Assembly (NCBI GenBank): GCA_034044135.1
Contig: CP139021.1
Coordinates: forward strand, 671,635-735,634
DNA from: Flammeovirgaceae bacterium SG7u.111
Lineage (GTDB): Bacteria > Bacteroidota > Bacteroidia > Cytophagales > Flammeovirgaceae
DNA length: 64,000 bases
Reading direction: 5' to 3'
The translations under genes and the position numbers were made by a program. The notes below the pieces were generated by a model that did no database searches, had not been told where the DNA came from, and saw only the letters and a list, made by a program, of their open reading frames with translations. Shown piece after piece: positions 44,963 through 54,020 of this stretch. Every line of letters begins with the position of its first letter. Positions within the stretch are counted from its first letter, which is position 1.

Positions 44963-45176
44963 TTCATTATCGATTTTATTAAGTGATTAGCTATAAATTT
45001 AGTCATGCTAGACAATAAAACTTGGTTTATTTTTAAAAAAATAGGGAGGTCAAATGTTAATACGGTACTTTTAAAAAATGAACATTTGCATCTAAAAGGT
45101 ACATGTTAATTTTTTTTTTACATAGCGTAATAAATATCCGGTTTTTCGGGTAAGATAACTACTGAAATCTGAAGGT

Positions 45177-46958
45177 TTGAAAAAAAAGATTTTTCTCTGT
45201 TTATTGGTTTTTACTGCTATAATGGTTGTTTTTGAAGCAGAGTGCTTAGGCCAATCTTTAAAGTTGGAATTTGCATTGGATGCTAGCGAAGCTGAATTGC
45301 TTAAAAAGTATAGCTATAATGATGTATTTGAAGATTCGGCTAGCTTGATGGATGAGCTATACATACTGGTGGAAATCATAAGAGAAGATGGGTTTCTATT
45401 GGCAAATATAGATAGTATAACAAGGAATAATGCTATTTTTCGTGCATTTGTTACTATGGGGAGTCAGTACAAATGGGTAAAGTTGAGAAGAGGAAATGTG
45501 CCAGATGCAATGCTGGATAGAGCTGGTTTCAAAGAGAAGTATTTTGATGGAAAAGAGGTCAGTTTGAAGGAGTTGAATAACATGAGAAAAGGCTTAATAA
45601 CATATGCTGAAAACAATGGTTACCCCTTTGCTTCGGTTGTGTTGGATTCGTTTGAATTGGATGAATCGCATATTTCTGCTTCATTATTCATGACTCCAGG
45701 TTCTCAAATCTATTTCGATAGCTTGATAGTGGTTGGTGAGGTGAAAGTGAAAAGGGAATTTCTGACTTCTTACCTTAAAATGAATAGAAAAAGCCTTTTG
45801 GGAAAGCAAAGAAGTCCAAAATTATTCAACCAAAACTTGATAGATGCTGTTGAGGAAAAGATCATTTTGACACCTTATTTGAAGATGACAGCCCCGCCAT
45901 CTGTTATTTTTGAACATCAAAAAGCTTTTGTGAAATTATACTTGGAAGACGAAAAAGCCAGTGAAATAGATGGAGTGGTAGGGCTTTTGCCAAATACAGG
46001 AAATGATAACTCCTTGAAAATCACGGGGCAATTTTTGGTTTCTCTTTACAATCCTTTTGGTACTGGAAAAAAAATCTATGCTAGGTGGCAGCATGTGAAA
46101 GCGGCATCGCCTGTGTACGAGCTTGAATATCTTCATCCGGATTTGCTGAGGACTGGCGTGGATGTTTCATTTAAGCTAAATTCACTGAAAGAAGACTCTA
46201 CCTTCAATACGATTGCTTGGTCAGCTGGCTTAGGTTATCCTCTTGGTAATAGGGCATATGTACGTTTTTTTTATGAATCACTGTCCAGTAACGTATTGCA
46301 AGAAGAGGGTTTTCAAGTAGCGGGAGCTTTACTTCCCCAAAGGACTAAAACCTCCATTAATTCTTATGGGGTGAGTTATGCTTATACCTCGTTGGATGAT
46401 CTGTATTTCCCAAAAAAAGGATTGTCTGTTGACCTAGAAGTGCAATTAGGTAGTAAAAACATTATCCCAAACCCCGAATTTGCCGATAGTGTGTATGCAG
46501 GTCTTATTCCAAATACAACTCAACTTGGGGCTAAAGGTGAGATGAAGAAATATTTTGGACTGGGGAAGTATTTTTCTGTTTTGTATAGAAACAAAACAGG
46601 TGGGCTTCTTAATGAACAGCTTTTTTTGAATGATTTGTATAGAGTAGGAGGGTTGGCTAGCTTGAGAGGTTTTAACGAAAATCAGTTTTTTACTTCTTTT
46701 TATTCCGTAAATACATTAGAATTTCAGGCGCATTTCGAGAGGCAATCATTGTTTTTCTTATTTGCAGATCAGGCTTTTATCACTACTAAGACCACCGAGG
46801 GGAATGAGACTGATCAGCCGTTGGGAATTGGTGCAGGGATGGCTTTTTCGACAAAATCAGGTATATTTACCTTAGTTTATTCGATCGGTCAAACCAAGAG
46901 CGAATCTTTTAATTTTTCAGCCTCTAAAATTCACTTTGGGTTGACAAATAGATTTTGA
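45177..46958 (+). CDS. Omp85-family outer-membrane protein (BamA/TamA-like)
   Basis: A 593-residue protein with a signal peptide (KKIFLCLLVFTAIMVVFEAE). Residues 100-230 look like POTRA-type modules (ASVVLDSFELDESHI, RSPKLFNQNLIDAVEEKI). The C-terminal half is a 16-strand-type barrel with the loop-6 motif LRGF (GGLASLRGFNENQF) and a terminal Phe. It probably inserts or exports outer-membrane proteins but is shorter than BamA. The start is a TTG at 45177. It begins a run of envelope genes leading to the gld cluster. Confidence 0.8.
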   Translation: MKKKIFLCLLVFTAIMVVFEAECLGQSLKLEFALDASEAELLKKYSYNDVFEDSASLMDELYILVEIIREDGFLLANIDSITRNNAIFRAFVTMGSQYKWVKLRRGNVPDAMLDRAGFKEKYFDGKEVSLKELNNMRKGLITYAENNGYPFASVVLDSFELDESHISASLFMTPGSQIYFDSLIVVGEVKVKREFLTSYLKMNRKSLLGKQRSPKLFNQNLIDAVEEKIILTPYLKMTAPPSVIFEHQKAFVKLYLEDEKASEIDGVVGLLPNTGNDNSLKITGQFLVSLYNPFGTGKKIYARWQHVKAASPVYELEYLHPDLLRTGVDVSFKLNSLKEDSTFNTIAWSAGLGYPLGNRAYVRFFYESLSSNVLQEEGFQVAGALLPQRTKTSINSYGVSYAYTSLDDLYFPKKGLSVDLEVQLGSKNIIPNPEFADSVYAGLIPNTTQLGAKGEMKKYFGLGKYFSVLYRNKTGGLLNEQLFLNDLYRVGGLASLRGFNENQFFTSFYSVNTLEFQAHFERQSLFFLFADQAFITTKTTEGNETDQPLGIGAGMAFSTKSGIFTLVYSIGQTKSESFNFSASKIHFGLTNRF

Positions 46959-46983
46959 ATAGGAAGTTAAAATTGATGAAAAG

Positions 46984-48129
46984 TTGCTAGAAACAAGGCA
47001 AAAGAGAATATTTATAATTTTTGTGACGGTGCTTTGCTTATTTGTTGTTGGCAAGGCAAAAGCGAACCAGAGCGTGATAGAAGACTTGTCAGAAGATTGG
47101 TCTGTTTATGATGTTCGCTTGGAGGGATTTGTTCCTTACCTTTCTGATATTCATAGAAATGTGAAGAGTATTTATATGCCTCTTTCTCTGGATCAATATA
47201 GAGGGAATTTACTGAGTATTTCATCTATTGATGGAGCACACCTTTTCTTCAATAACAAACTGGTACAGTTGATGGAAGGAGATGACTTCACTTACTATTC
47301 TGTAGATAGTTTATTGTCTGCTCAAAATCAAGGGTTTATACAGGTTGCTATTTATTCTCCCACTTCTTTTGATAACATACCTGCACTTAGAGTGGTAAGT
47401 GAAAAGAGCAATGCTTCTGTTGTGAGTATAGATCGGGCTGTTTTTACACCTAACAAGATACAATCTGACTACAATAAAGAATTTGTAGTGATTTTTAGTT
47501 TGGGAATTTTGTTTGTGTTTAGCGTAGTCTTACAGAAAAAGAATCCTTTTGGGGGATTGATTGAGATAGGTGCGATTTTAGCCAAGATGTTGAAATCGAA
47601 ATCAATGCCTGAAAAGTACTCTACAAGATATGTACTCTATTTTTTGTTTTTTTTCAGTTTGAGTTTTTCATTTCTTTTGGTGTTTTTGAGGGAAAGCTCC
47701 GATTTGTTTAGAGAGTCTTCCCTAGTGCTCAGTAACTACTTAGGAGGTACACTGTTCCTTGTGAGTACTCAGCTATTTATATTGATATTTGTTTTGATGT
47801 TATTAAAGCTATTGATTATAAGGGTTTTATCAAGCCTTTATGGTTTTGCTGGATTGGCTGATATACATACGTTTGAGTATATCTCTTTCACCCATTTTTT
47901 TACTACAATTTTTTTGTTGGGTGGGGTAATGCTTAATTTGTTACCAGTAGATATTCCCATGGAAGTAGCTGTAGCTTTGCTATTTGTAGTAGTGTTTTTT
48001 AAGTCTCTTTTTATTGTAATGCGAATCAACAGGCTACTTACTTATAAAAAAGTGTATTTATTTTCATATTTTTGCATTACGGAATTCATTCCAATACTTT
48101 TTGCATTAAAGTTTTTTATAAACATTTAA
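46984..48129 (+). CDS. DUF4271 membrane protein
   Basis: A 381-residue protein. An N-terminal signal-like segment (residues 7-24) and a periplasmic beta region to about 150 precede six or seven membrane helices. The C-terminal half matches the DUF4271 family as I recall it, typically encoded just upstream of a uroporphyrinogen-III-synthase-like gene in Bacteroidota, as here. The function is unknown. The start is a TTG at 46984, 25 bases after the Omp85-type stop. The next gene begins 28 bases after its stop. Confidence 0.75.
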   Translation: MLETRQKRIFIIFVTVLCLFVVGKAKANQSVIEDLSEDWSVYDVRLEGFVPYLSDIHRNVKSIYMPLSLDQYRGNLLSISSIDGAHLFFNNKLVQLMEGDDFTYYSVDSLLSAQNQGFIQVAIYSPTSFDNIPALRVVSEKSNASVVSIDRAVFTPNKIQSDYNKEFVVIFSLGILFVFSVVLQKKNPFGGLIEIGAILAKMLKSKSMPEKYSTRYVLYFLFFFSLSFSFLLVFLRESSDLFRESSLVLSNYLGGTLFLVSTQLFILIFVLMLLKLLIIRVLSSLYGFAGLADIHTFEYISFTHFFTTIFLLGGVMLNLLPVDIPMEVAVALLFVVVFFKSLFIVMRINRLLTYKKVYLFSYFCITEFIPILFALKFFINI

Positions 48130-48157
48130 TTTAGTCGATTAACTAAGAATATAGTTT

Positions 48158-48949
48158 ATGGCAAATTCAGGACTTACGGATTTTGAAAGTAGAGCGAAGA
48201 AAGCAGTGAAGTCTATTTTGGTTTCGCAACCCCAGCCCAACAATCCTAATTCACCTTATTATGAGCTTGGTAAAAAATACAATATCAAGGTTGATTTTAG
48301 ACCCTTTATTGAAGTAGAAGCTGTTTCGACTAGAGAGTTTAGAAAACAGAAGATCTCGATTTTAGACCATACGGCAATCATTTTTACAAGTAGGCATGCT
48401 ATCGATCATTTTTTCAATATCTGCAAGGATATGAAGATAGAAGTTCCAGCAGATATGAAATATTTCTGCATATCGGAACAAACAGCGCATTACTTACAAA
48501 AGTATATTGTAATAAGGAAGCGCAAGATATTTACTGGGAAGAAGACAGCTAAGGATCTTCTGGAAGTAGTAAAGAAACATAAAAACGAAAAGTTCCTTTT
48601 CCCTTGCTCAAATATAAGGAAGAGCGATATTCCTGATTTTTTGAAGGAAAGTGGAAGTGAGTTCTCCGAAGCAATTATATACAGAACAGTAGCTAGTGAC
48701 TTATCGGACTTGGCTGATGTGAATTATGATATAATCGCATTTTTCAGCCCTTCAGGTATTAATTCGCTTTTTGCCAACTTCCCCGATTTTAAACAAAATG
48801 CCACCCGAATAGCTGCCTTTGGACCTACTACAGCTAAAGCGGTAAGAGATAATGACTTGTTTTTAGATATTGAGGCACCTATGCCTAATGCTCCTTCTAT
48901 GACTGGAGCTATCGAACTTTACATTAAAAAGGCGAACAATATTAAATAA
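48158..48949 (+). CDS. HemD-like uroporphyrinogen-III synthase family protein
   Basis: A 263-residue protein with two alpha/beta lobes. The features are TAIIFTSRHAIDHFFNIC, KYFCISEQTAHYLQKY, FLFPCSNIRKSDIPDFL, and the C-terminal FFSPSGINSLF and AAFGPTTAKAV motifs of the HemD fold. HemD cyclises hydroxymethylbilane. Whether this one makes haem precursors or has been recruited to secretion cannot be told: it sits between DUF4271 and the gliding genes, away from hemC. A terminator hairpin follows. Confidence 0.85.
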   Translation: MANSGLTDFESRAKKAVKSILVSQPQPNNPNSPYYELGKKYNIKVDFRPFIEVEAVSTREFRKQKISILDHTAIIFTSRHAIDHFFNICKDMKIEVPADMKYFCISEQTAHYLQKYIVIRKRKIFTGKKTAKDLLEVVKKHKNEKFLFPCSNIRKSDIPDFLKESGSEFSEAIIYRTVASDLSDLADVNYDIIAFFSPSGINSLFANFPDFKQNATRIAAFGPTTAKAVRDNDLFLDIEAPMPNAPSMTGAIELYIKKANNIK

Positions 48950-48989
48950 GGTTTCTATACATATTCAAGTATATTCCCACTTTTTTTAT

Positions 48990-49027
48990 AAATGCCATGT
49001 CATAAAAGTACATGGCATTTTTTTTTT
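48990..49027 (+). terminator. Terminator after the HemD-like gene
   Basis: AAATGCCATGT pairs with ACATGGCATTT around CATAAAAGT and is followed by a long T-run. Confidence 0.85.
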
Positions 49028-49123
49028 GCGTTATGGGATATATATTAAAAAACAATTTGCCGCATTTTAGATTAAAATATTGAATAAATGTGGCTATATT
49101 GATTGCGGAATATTAATTAAACT

Positions 49124-50086
49124 ATGAAAAAGTTACTGTTACTACCAATCATTCTACTTACGTTAACTGCTCTACATGCTCAACAAGACCCGCAGTTTAG
49201 TCAGTACATGTTTAACCAACTTTACCTTTCTCCAGCTGCCGCTGGAATTAATGCGGAAGATATTGAGTTCACTGTAATTCACAGATCTCAATGGTTAGGC
49301 TACTCACCAAGTTTTGATGATGGCGGCGCGCCAACTACTCAAGTAGCAAGTGCAAGTATGCCTCTCACAAAATATAATCTAGGCTTAGGCCTGAATATGG
49401 TTAACGATCAGCTCGGAGCTGAAACCAATCAAACCTTTAGGCTTTCATTGGCTTATCAATTAAAATTGAAGAAGGGTGTTTTGGCACTCGGGGTAAGTGG
49501 GGGTATGTATAATTATTCCATTGATTTCGATAAGTTAAGGTTTGTAGATCCAGATGATCCTTTTAATAATCAATCAGGTAAGCAAAGCCAATTTACACCA
49601 GATTTTTCCGCAGGTCTTTATTTTAAGCCCAATAACAATAAGTTTTATCTAGGTGTAGGTGTAAACCATTTAAATGAAGCAGAATTTACTTTTGATACTG
49701 ACGAGGGATATAACACGTTGAAACAACATTTGAATATATTTGGCGGTGTGAATTTGGATCTAAGTAGAACAGTGGTTTTAACCCCATCCTTCATTGTGAA
49801 ATCGGATATGAATGTATTTTCTTTTGAGGCAAGTGCTATCGCAACATTTAATCAAAAAATATATGCAGGATTATCTATGCGTGAGCTGGAATCGGCCATC
49901 GCATTAGTAGGTTTACATTTATTAAAAGATAATAAGTTAAGAGTAGGTTATGCGTTTGATTACACGTTAGAGGCTAGAAATGCTAAAGAAACAACCTCAC
50001 ATGAGATATTATTGACCTATAGACTTAAGGCGTTCACACCTTTTCAACCATCAATTATTAGAACTCCTCGATTCAGGCACGAGTAA
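49124..50086 (+). CDS. PorP/SprF-family type IX secretion membrane protein
   Basis: A 320-residue barrel protein with signal peptide KLLLLPIILLTLTALHAQ, directly followed by QDPQFSQYMFNQLYLSPAAAG. This N-terminal signature defines the PorP/SprF family. Later strands (FNIYF-like repeats, KLRVGYAFDYTLEARN) and the HEILLTYRLK segment fit. These outer-membrane proteins anchor or help secrete type IX cargo such as the gliding adhesin SprB, or act with PorK/PorN. It precedes gldK by 155 bases, as commonly seen. Confidence 0.92.
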   Translation: MKKLLLLPIILLTLTALHAQQDPQFSQYMFNQLYLSPAAAGINAEDIEFTVIHRSQWLGYSPSFDDGGAPTTQVASASMPLTKYNLGLGLNMVNDQLGAETNQTFRLSLAYQLKLKKGVLALGVSGGMYNYSIDFDKLRFVDPDDPFNNQSGKQSQFTPDFSAGLYFKPNNNKFYLGVGVNHLNEAEFTFDTDEGYNTLKQHLNIFGGVNLDLSRTVVLTPSFIVKSDMNVFSFEASAIATFNQKIYAGLSMRELESAIALVGLHLLKDNKLRVGYAFDYTLEARNAKETTSHEILLTYRLKAFTPFQPSIIRTPRFRHE

Positions 50087-50241
50087 AAAATAATTTGGTT
50101 TCATTTTTGTATAAGTCCAGATGTCTGTCTTTATAAATTATGAAAAATGTACTTCAATTCAGGTATAATAAAATCATTAAAATTTTGTTAGCCATTTAGT
50201 CAATAACTTTCGTTGAATTAGAGCTTAATTTAAATATCATC

Positions 50242-51282
50242 ATGAACAAACTGTTTAATTCCAAAAAGCTTTTTTATTACCTTGCTTTAGTAGTATTACC
50301 TTTTCTACAAAGCTGTATTTTCGGTGGGGGCAAAGGTGATAACGGTGAACTAGTAGGTGTACCTGATAGGGAAGGGTTTGAACAAACTATCCCTTATGGA
50401 ATGACTTACGTTCGTCCTGGTACTTTCCACATGGGGCAAGCCGATGAAGATATCACATCTTCTAAGATAAACTTGAACAAGCAAGTAACCATAGGTGGTT
50501 TCTTTATGGATGATACTGAGATTACAAATAATGAGTATCGTCAATTCATTAATACTATGCTAGAAGCATCTGATACTAGTTCTGATTGGACTTATCAAGA
50601 TGTGATGGCTTCTCTTTATCCAGATTCATTAGTATGGGAAAAAGATTTTACTTATCACTTAGGTGATCCGCTTGTAAGATATTACTGGCAACACCCTGCA
50701 TTCGATGATTATCCAGTTGTAGGTGTATCATGGTTGGCAGCAAAAGAGTTTTGCGAATGGAGAACTGATTATTTGAACGAATGGAGAGAAGGAGAAGGGA
50801 TGTTCCCAATGCCTAACTTTAGGTTGCCATCTGAGGCAGAATGGGAATATGCTTCAAGAGGAGGTCTTGACATGGCTAAATATCCTTGGGGCGGTCCATA
50901 TGTTAGAAATGGTAAAGGTTGTGCACTGGCTAACTTTAAGCCTGGTAGAGGTAATTATTATGATGATGGTTTTTCTTACGCCGCACCGACAGCTGCATAT
51001 TTCCCTAATGGATTTGGTCTTTATGATATGGCTGGTAATGTTTCAGAATGGTGTGAAGATGCATTCCATCCTGCTAGTTACCCAATCGTTTGGGATTTGA
51101 ACCCTACTTACTTCGATGATATGGAGTTGAGAAAAGTAGTTAGAGGAGGTTCTTGGAAAGATATATCTTTTTACATAGAAACAGGTACTAGGTCATATGA
51201 GTACAGAGATACGGCTCGTTCTTTTATTGGCTTTAGATGTGTGATGACGCACTTAGGACGTTCATCTGGACTAGAATTTTAA
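50242..51282 (+). CDS. gldK: Gliding/type IX secretion lipoprotein GldK (PorK)
   Basis: A 346-residue lipoprotein (lipobox LQSCIF). The body is a formylglycine-generating-enzyme-like sulfatase-modifying fold: GFFMDDTEITNNEYRQFI, FRLPSEAEWEYASRGG, MAGNVSEWCEDAF, and VVRGGSWKD. GldK forms the outer-membrane-side ring of the type IX secretion machine with GldN. The family fold is retained, though gliding GldK is not known to be an enzyme. It heads gldKLMN. Confidence 0.96.
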   Translation: MNKLFNSKKLFYYLALVVLPFLQSCIFGGGKGDNGELVGVPDREGFEQTIPYGMTYVRPGTFHMGQADEDITSSKINLNKQVTIGGFFMDDTEITNNEYRQFINTMLEASDTSSDWTYQDVMASLYPDSLVWEKDFTYHLGDPLVRYYWQHPAFDDYPVVGVSWLAAKEFCEWRTDYLNEWREGEGMFPMPNFRLPSEAEWEYASRGGLDMAKYPWGGPYVRNGKGCALANFKPGRGNYYDDGFSYAAPTAAYFPNGFGLYDMAGNVSEWCEDAFHPASYPIVWDLNPTYFDDMELRKVVRGGSWKDISFYIETGTRSYEYRDTARSFIGFRCVMTHLGRSSGLEF

Positions 51283-51294
51283 ATTGAATAAATA

Positions 51295-51345
51295 AAGCCT
51301 ATTGGATATAGGTAATATCTGGTTTAAGATAGGCTTCTTTTTAAT
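51295..51345 (+). terminator. Hairpin between gldK and gldL
   Basis: AAGCCTAT pairs with ATAGGCTT across a 30-base loop and is followed by a T-run. It could partially terminate transcription, raising gldK over gldLMN. Confidence 0.5.
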
Positions 51346-51538
51346 ATACATCTACTATCAGTACAATTTATTTCAATAGTAGGTGCAAATACAAATAAAA
51401 ATTTTATTCATTAGTAATTAACTTATATACTAAATAAGTTTTGATGCTGTTAATGAAATAAATTATATTGCTTAGTCTTCTATTAAAAGGCTTCATACCT
51501 AATTAAGAATATTAACCAACTAGTAACTTTTAAGAAAA

Positions 51539-52372
51539 ATGAGTAAACACAAGGAAACAAAACTTGAATGGTTTTATAGGGTTGTAATTCCTAAAGCAAC
51601 AAGTGTAGGTGCTTCAGTCGTTGTAATTGGAGCTTTATTTAAAATTATGCACTACCCTGGTGCTGGTATTATGCTCTCAGTAGGTTTGATCACTGAATCA
51701 GTTATCTTCCTTTTCGGTGTATTCCAGCCATCACCTCCACCAGAAGCTCACTACGACTGGTCAAAAGTTTATCCAGAGTTAGCTGAAGAAGCTGCTCCAG
51801 CAAGTCTCCCTTCTAAAAAGAAAGGTGTAGTGCAAGAAACTCCTGGTAAAGGTGTAGTGGCTTTAGGTGCTATTGATAAAATGCTAGAAGAGTCAAGCTT
51901 AGGTCCAGACGTATTCAAAAATTTTGGTGCTGGAATGAAAAACCTAAACGAGACTGTTAGCAAAATCAAAGATGTGTCAAATGTAGCAGTAGCTTCAGAT
52001 GATTACGCAAGAAGCTTACAGTTAGCTACTAAGAATATAACAGAGCTTAATAAAGCATACTCTACAACTGTTTCTGCGATGAACGAAATGTCAGATTCAT
52101 CTAAAAACGCAAAAGAATACCATGCCCAAGTTCAAGTTATCACTAAGAACTTAGGCGCATTGAACGCTGTTTATGAGATGGAATTGAAAGATGCAAATAG
52201 TCATCTTAAAGCCATGAACAAATTCTACGGTAACCTTACTACTGCGATGGATAGCATGTCTGAGGCTAGCAAAGAATCTCAGCAGTTCAAAACTCAAATT
52301 TCGCAGCTTACAAATAACTTGTCTTCACTTAATAAAGTGTATGGCAATATGCTAACAGCTATGAAGGGCTAA
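51539..52372 (+). CDS. gldL: Gliding motor protein GldL (PorL)
   Basis: A 277-residue inner-membrane protein. Two N-terminal helices carry the charged residues characteristic of GldL (VVVIGALFKIMHYPGAG, and GLITESVIFLFGVFQ with its Glu). The rest is a cytoplasmic coiled-coil tail with repeats (ITKNLGALNAVYEMELKD, ISQLTNNLSSLNKVYGNM). GldL forms a ring around the GldM dimer and couples proton flow to rotation in the type IX motor. A 256-base gap with a hairpin separates it from gldK. gldM starts 37 bases downstream. Confidence 0.96.
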   Translation: MSKHKETKLEWFYRVVIPKATSVGASVVVIGALFKIMHYPGAGIMLSVGLITESVIFLFGVFQPSPPPEAHYDWSKVYPELAEEAAPASLPSKKKGVVQETPGKGVVALGAIDKMLEESSLGPDVFKNFGAGMKNLNETVSKIKDVSNVAVASDDYARSLQLATKNITELNKAYSTTVSAMNEMSDSSKNAKEYHAQVQVITKNLGALNAVYEMELKDANSHLKAMNKFYGNLTTAMDSMSEASKESQQFKTQISQLTNNLSSLNKVYGNMLTAMKG

Positions 52373-52409
52373 TTTAAGGTATTATTTAATCATCTAAATC
52401 TAGAATATT

Positions 52410-54014
52410 ATGGCAGGAGGCGGAAAAGAAACCCCCAGGCAAGCAATGATAGGGATGATGTACCTTGTCCTCACAGCACTACTAGCTTTGCAAGTAAGTA
52501 ATGCGGTATTGGATAAGTTCATCTTTATCGACCAGAGTTTGAAACAGTCGGTATTATCGTCTGCTCGAAATAACGACGGTCGTGTATCGGCAATAGAACA
52601 ACAAGTAGATAAACGAGGTAAAAAGGCTCGTGATGTTGAGGTTTTGAAAAAGGCTAAATTAGTTCAAGCAAAAACTCAAGAAATGGTTGATTACCTTGAG
52701 GGTGTTCGTGAAAAAATTACAGAGGTAAGTGGAGGCGTAGATCCAGAGACCAAAAAGTTAACTGGAGCTAAAGATTATGACAAGCAGATGCTTTACACGT
52801 TAGGTGTGGAAGGCAAGAAGAATGGTGAAGCTTACAAAATGAAAGAAAAATTAAACGGCTTTGTTAAGGAAATTAATGCTTTACATGCCGATTTAAATTT
52901 GACTCCATTAGCGCTTGACGCAAACGAAATTGAGATTTTCAAAAATGATCCTGATCAAAAGAAAAAGGATTTTGCTCAATTAAACTTTGACCACACTCCA
53001 GCTGTAGCATGTTTGGCGATTATTAGCCAACTTCAAACGGAGGTCACTAACGCTGGCTCTAAAGCTTTAGAAGTATTGGCTGGTGAAGTAGGGGCAGATG
53101 AACTGCGTTTTGATAAAATTATGGCTGTAGTTAGCCCTGAATCAAAAGTTGTTGCTGCTGGTACTAAATATCGTGCAGAGATGTTTTTGGCTGCTTCTTC
53201 TTCAACTACCAAACCAACAATGACTTATAATGGCAAAGCAATTAAGGTTGAGGATGGTAAAGGTATCATTGAATTTACTGCAAATGCAGGCTCATATGAC
53301 AAGGAGAATAAGTCAGTACAAAGGTGGAAAGGTTCAATTACTATTGCGGCTCCTACTGGAGATACAACACTACAGATTGACGAGGAATTTATTGTTGCAA
53401 AACCTGTAATTCAAGTTCAATCTGGTTCAGTTCAGGCACTTTATATGAACTGTGGTAATGTTCTTCAAATCAATGTTCCTGCATTAGGCAATGCTTATGC
53501 TCCTTCTTTTGCAGCATCTGGAGCTTCGGTTATCAAAGGAGCTAAGAAAGGAGCTGTAACAGTTGTGCCTAATAAAGGAAAAGTTACTTTAAGCGTTTCA
53601 AGTGGAGGTAACAAAATTGGTACGGAAAGCTTTAATGTCAAGAGAGTTCCTAAGCCTACAATTAAACTATTAAGCAAGGGAAGACCTGTAGACTTGAAAA
53701 ATGGAGTAAATGCATCGGGCATGCCTAGGTCATTGACGGCTAAGTCTATTCCTGATGAAGATTTTGCTGCGTTCTTACCTAAAGATGCTCGTTACAGAGT
53801 AACTAGCTGGGAAATTAGCCACGCAAGAGGTAGAAGGGCTATAGGTGTTAAAAAAGGTACTTCGGAAACTGTTAACATCAATGATTTTGCTGCGAAAGCA
53901 AAACCTGGAGATCGTATTGTTATTGAAATTAAGAAAGTTGCTAGAATGAACTTTCAAAATAAAGTTGAAGACGTTAAGGGTGTTTCTGATATTATTACTA
54001 TACCAATTAACTAA
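52410..54014 (+). CDS. gldM: Gliding motor protein GldM (PorM)
   Basis: A 534-residue protein. One N-terminal helix (RQAMIGMMYLVLTALLALQV) passes through the GldL ring, followed by about 500 periplasmic residues in four domains. The family segment ALQVSNAVLDKFIFID follows the helix, and C-terminal Ig-like domains include ISHARGRRAIG. GldM transmits motor rotation to the GldK/GldN ring. The length and domain layout are normal. gldN follows 6 bases after the stop. Confidence 0.95.
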   Translation: MAGGGKETPRQAMIGMMYLVLTALLALQVSNAVLDKFIFIDQSLKQSVLSSARNNDGRVSAIEQQVDKRGKKARDVEVLKKAKLVQAKTQEMVDYLEGVREKITEVSGGVDPETKKLTGAKDYDKQMLYTLGVEGKKNGEAYKMKEKLNGFVKEINALHADLNLTPLALDANEIEIFKNDPDQKKKDFAQLNFDHTPAVACLAIISQLQTEVTNAGSKALEVLAGEVGADELRFDKIMAVVSPESKVVAAGTKYRAEMFLAASSSTTKPTMTYNGKAIKVEDGKGIIEFTANAGSYDKENKSVQRWKGSITIAAPTGDTTLQIDEEFIVAKPVIQVQSGSVQALYMNCGNVLQINVPALGNAYAPSFAASGASVIKGAKKGAVTVVPNKGKVTLSVSSGGNKIGTESFNVKRVPKPTIKLLSKGRPVDLKNGVNASGMPRSLTAKSIPDEDFAAFLPKDARYRVTSWEISHARGRRAIGVKKGTSETVNINDFAAKAKPGDRIVIEIKKVARMNFQNKVEDVKGVSDIITIPIN

Positions 54015-54020
54015 ACTCTA

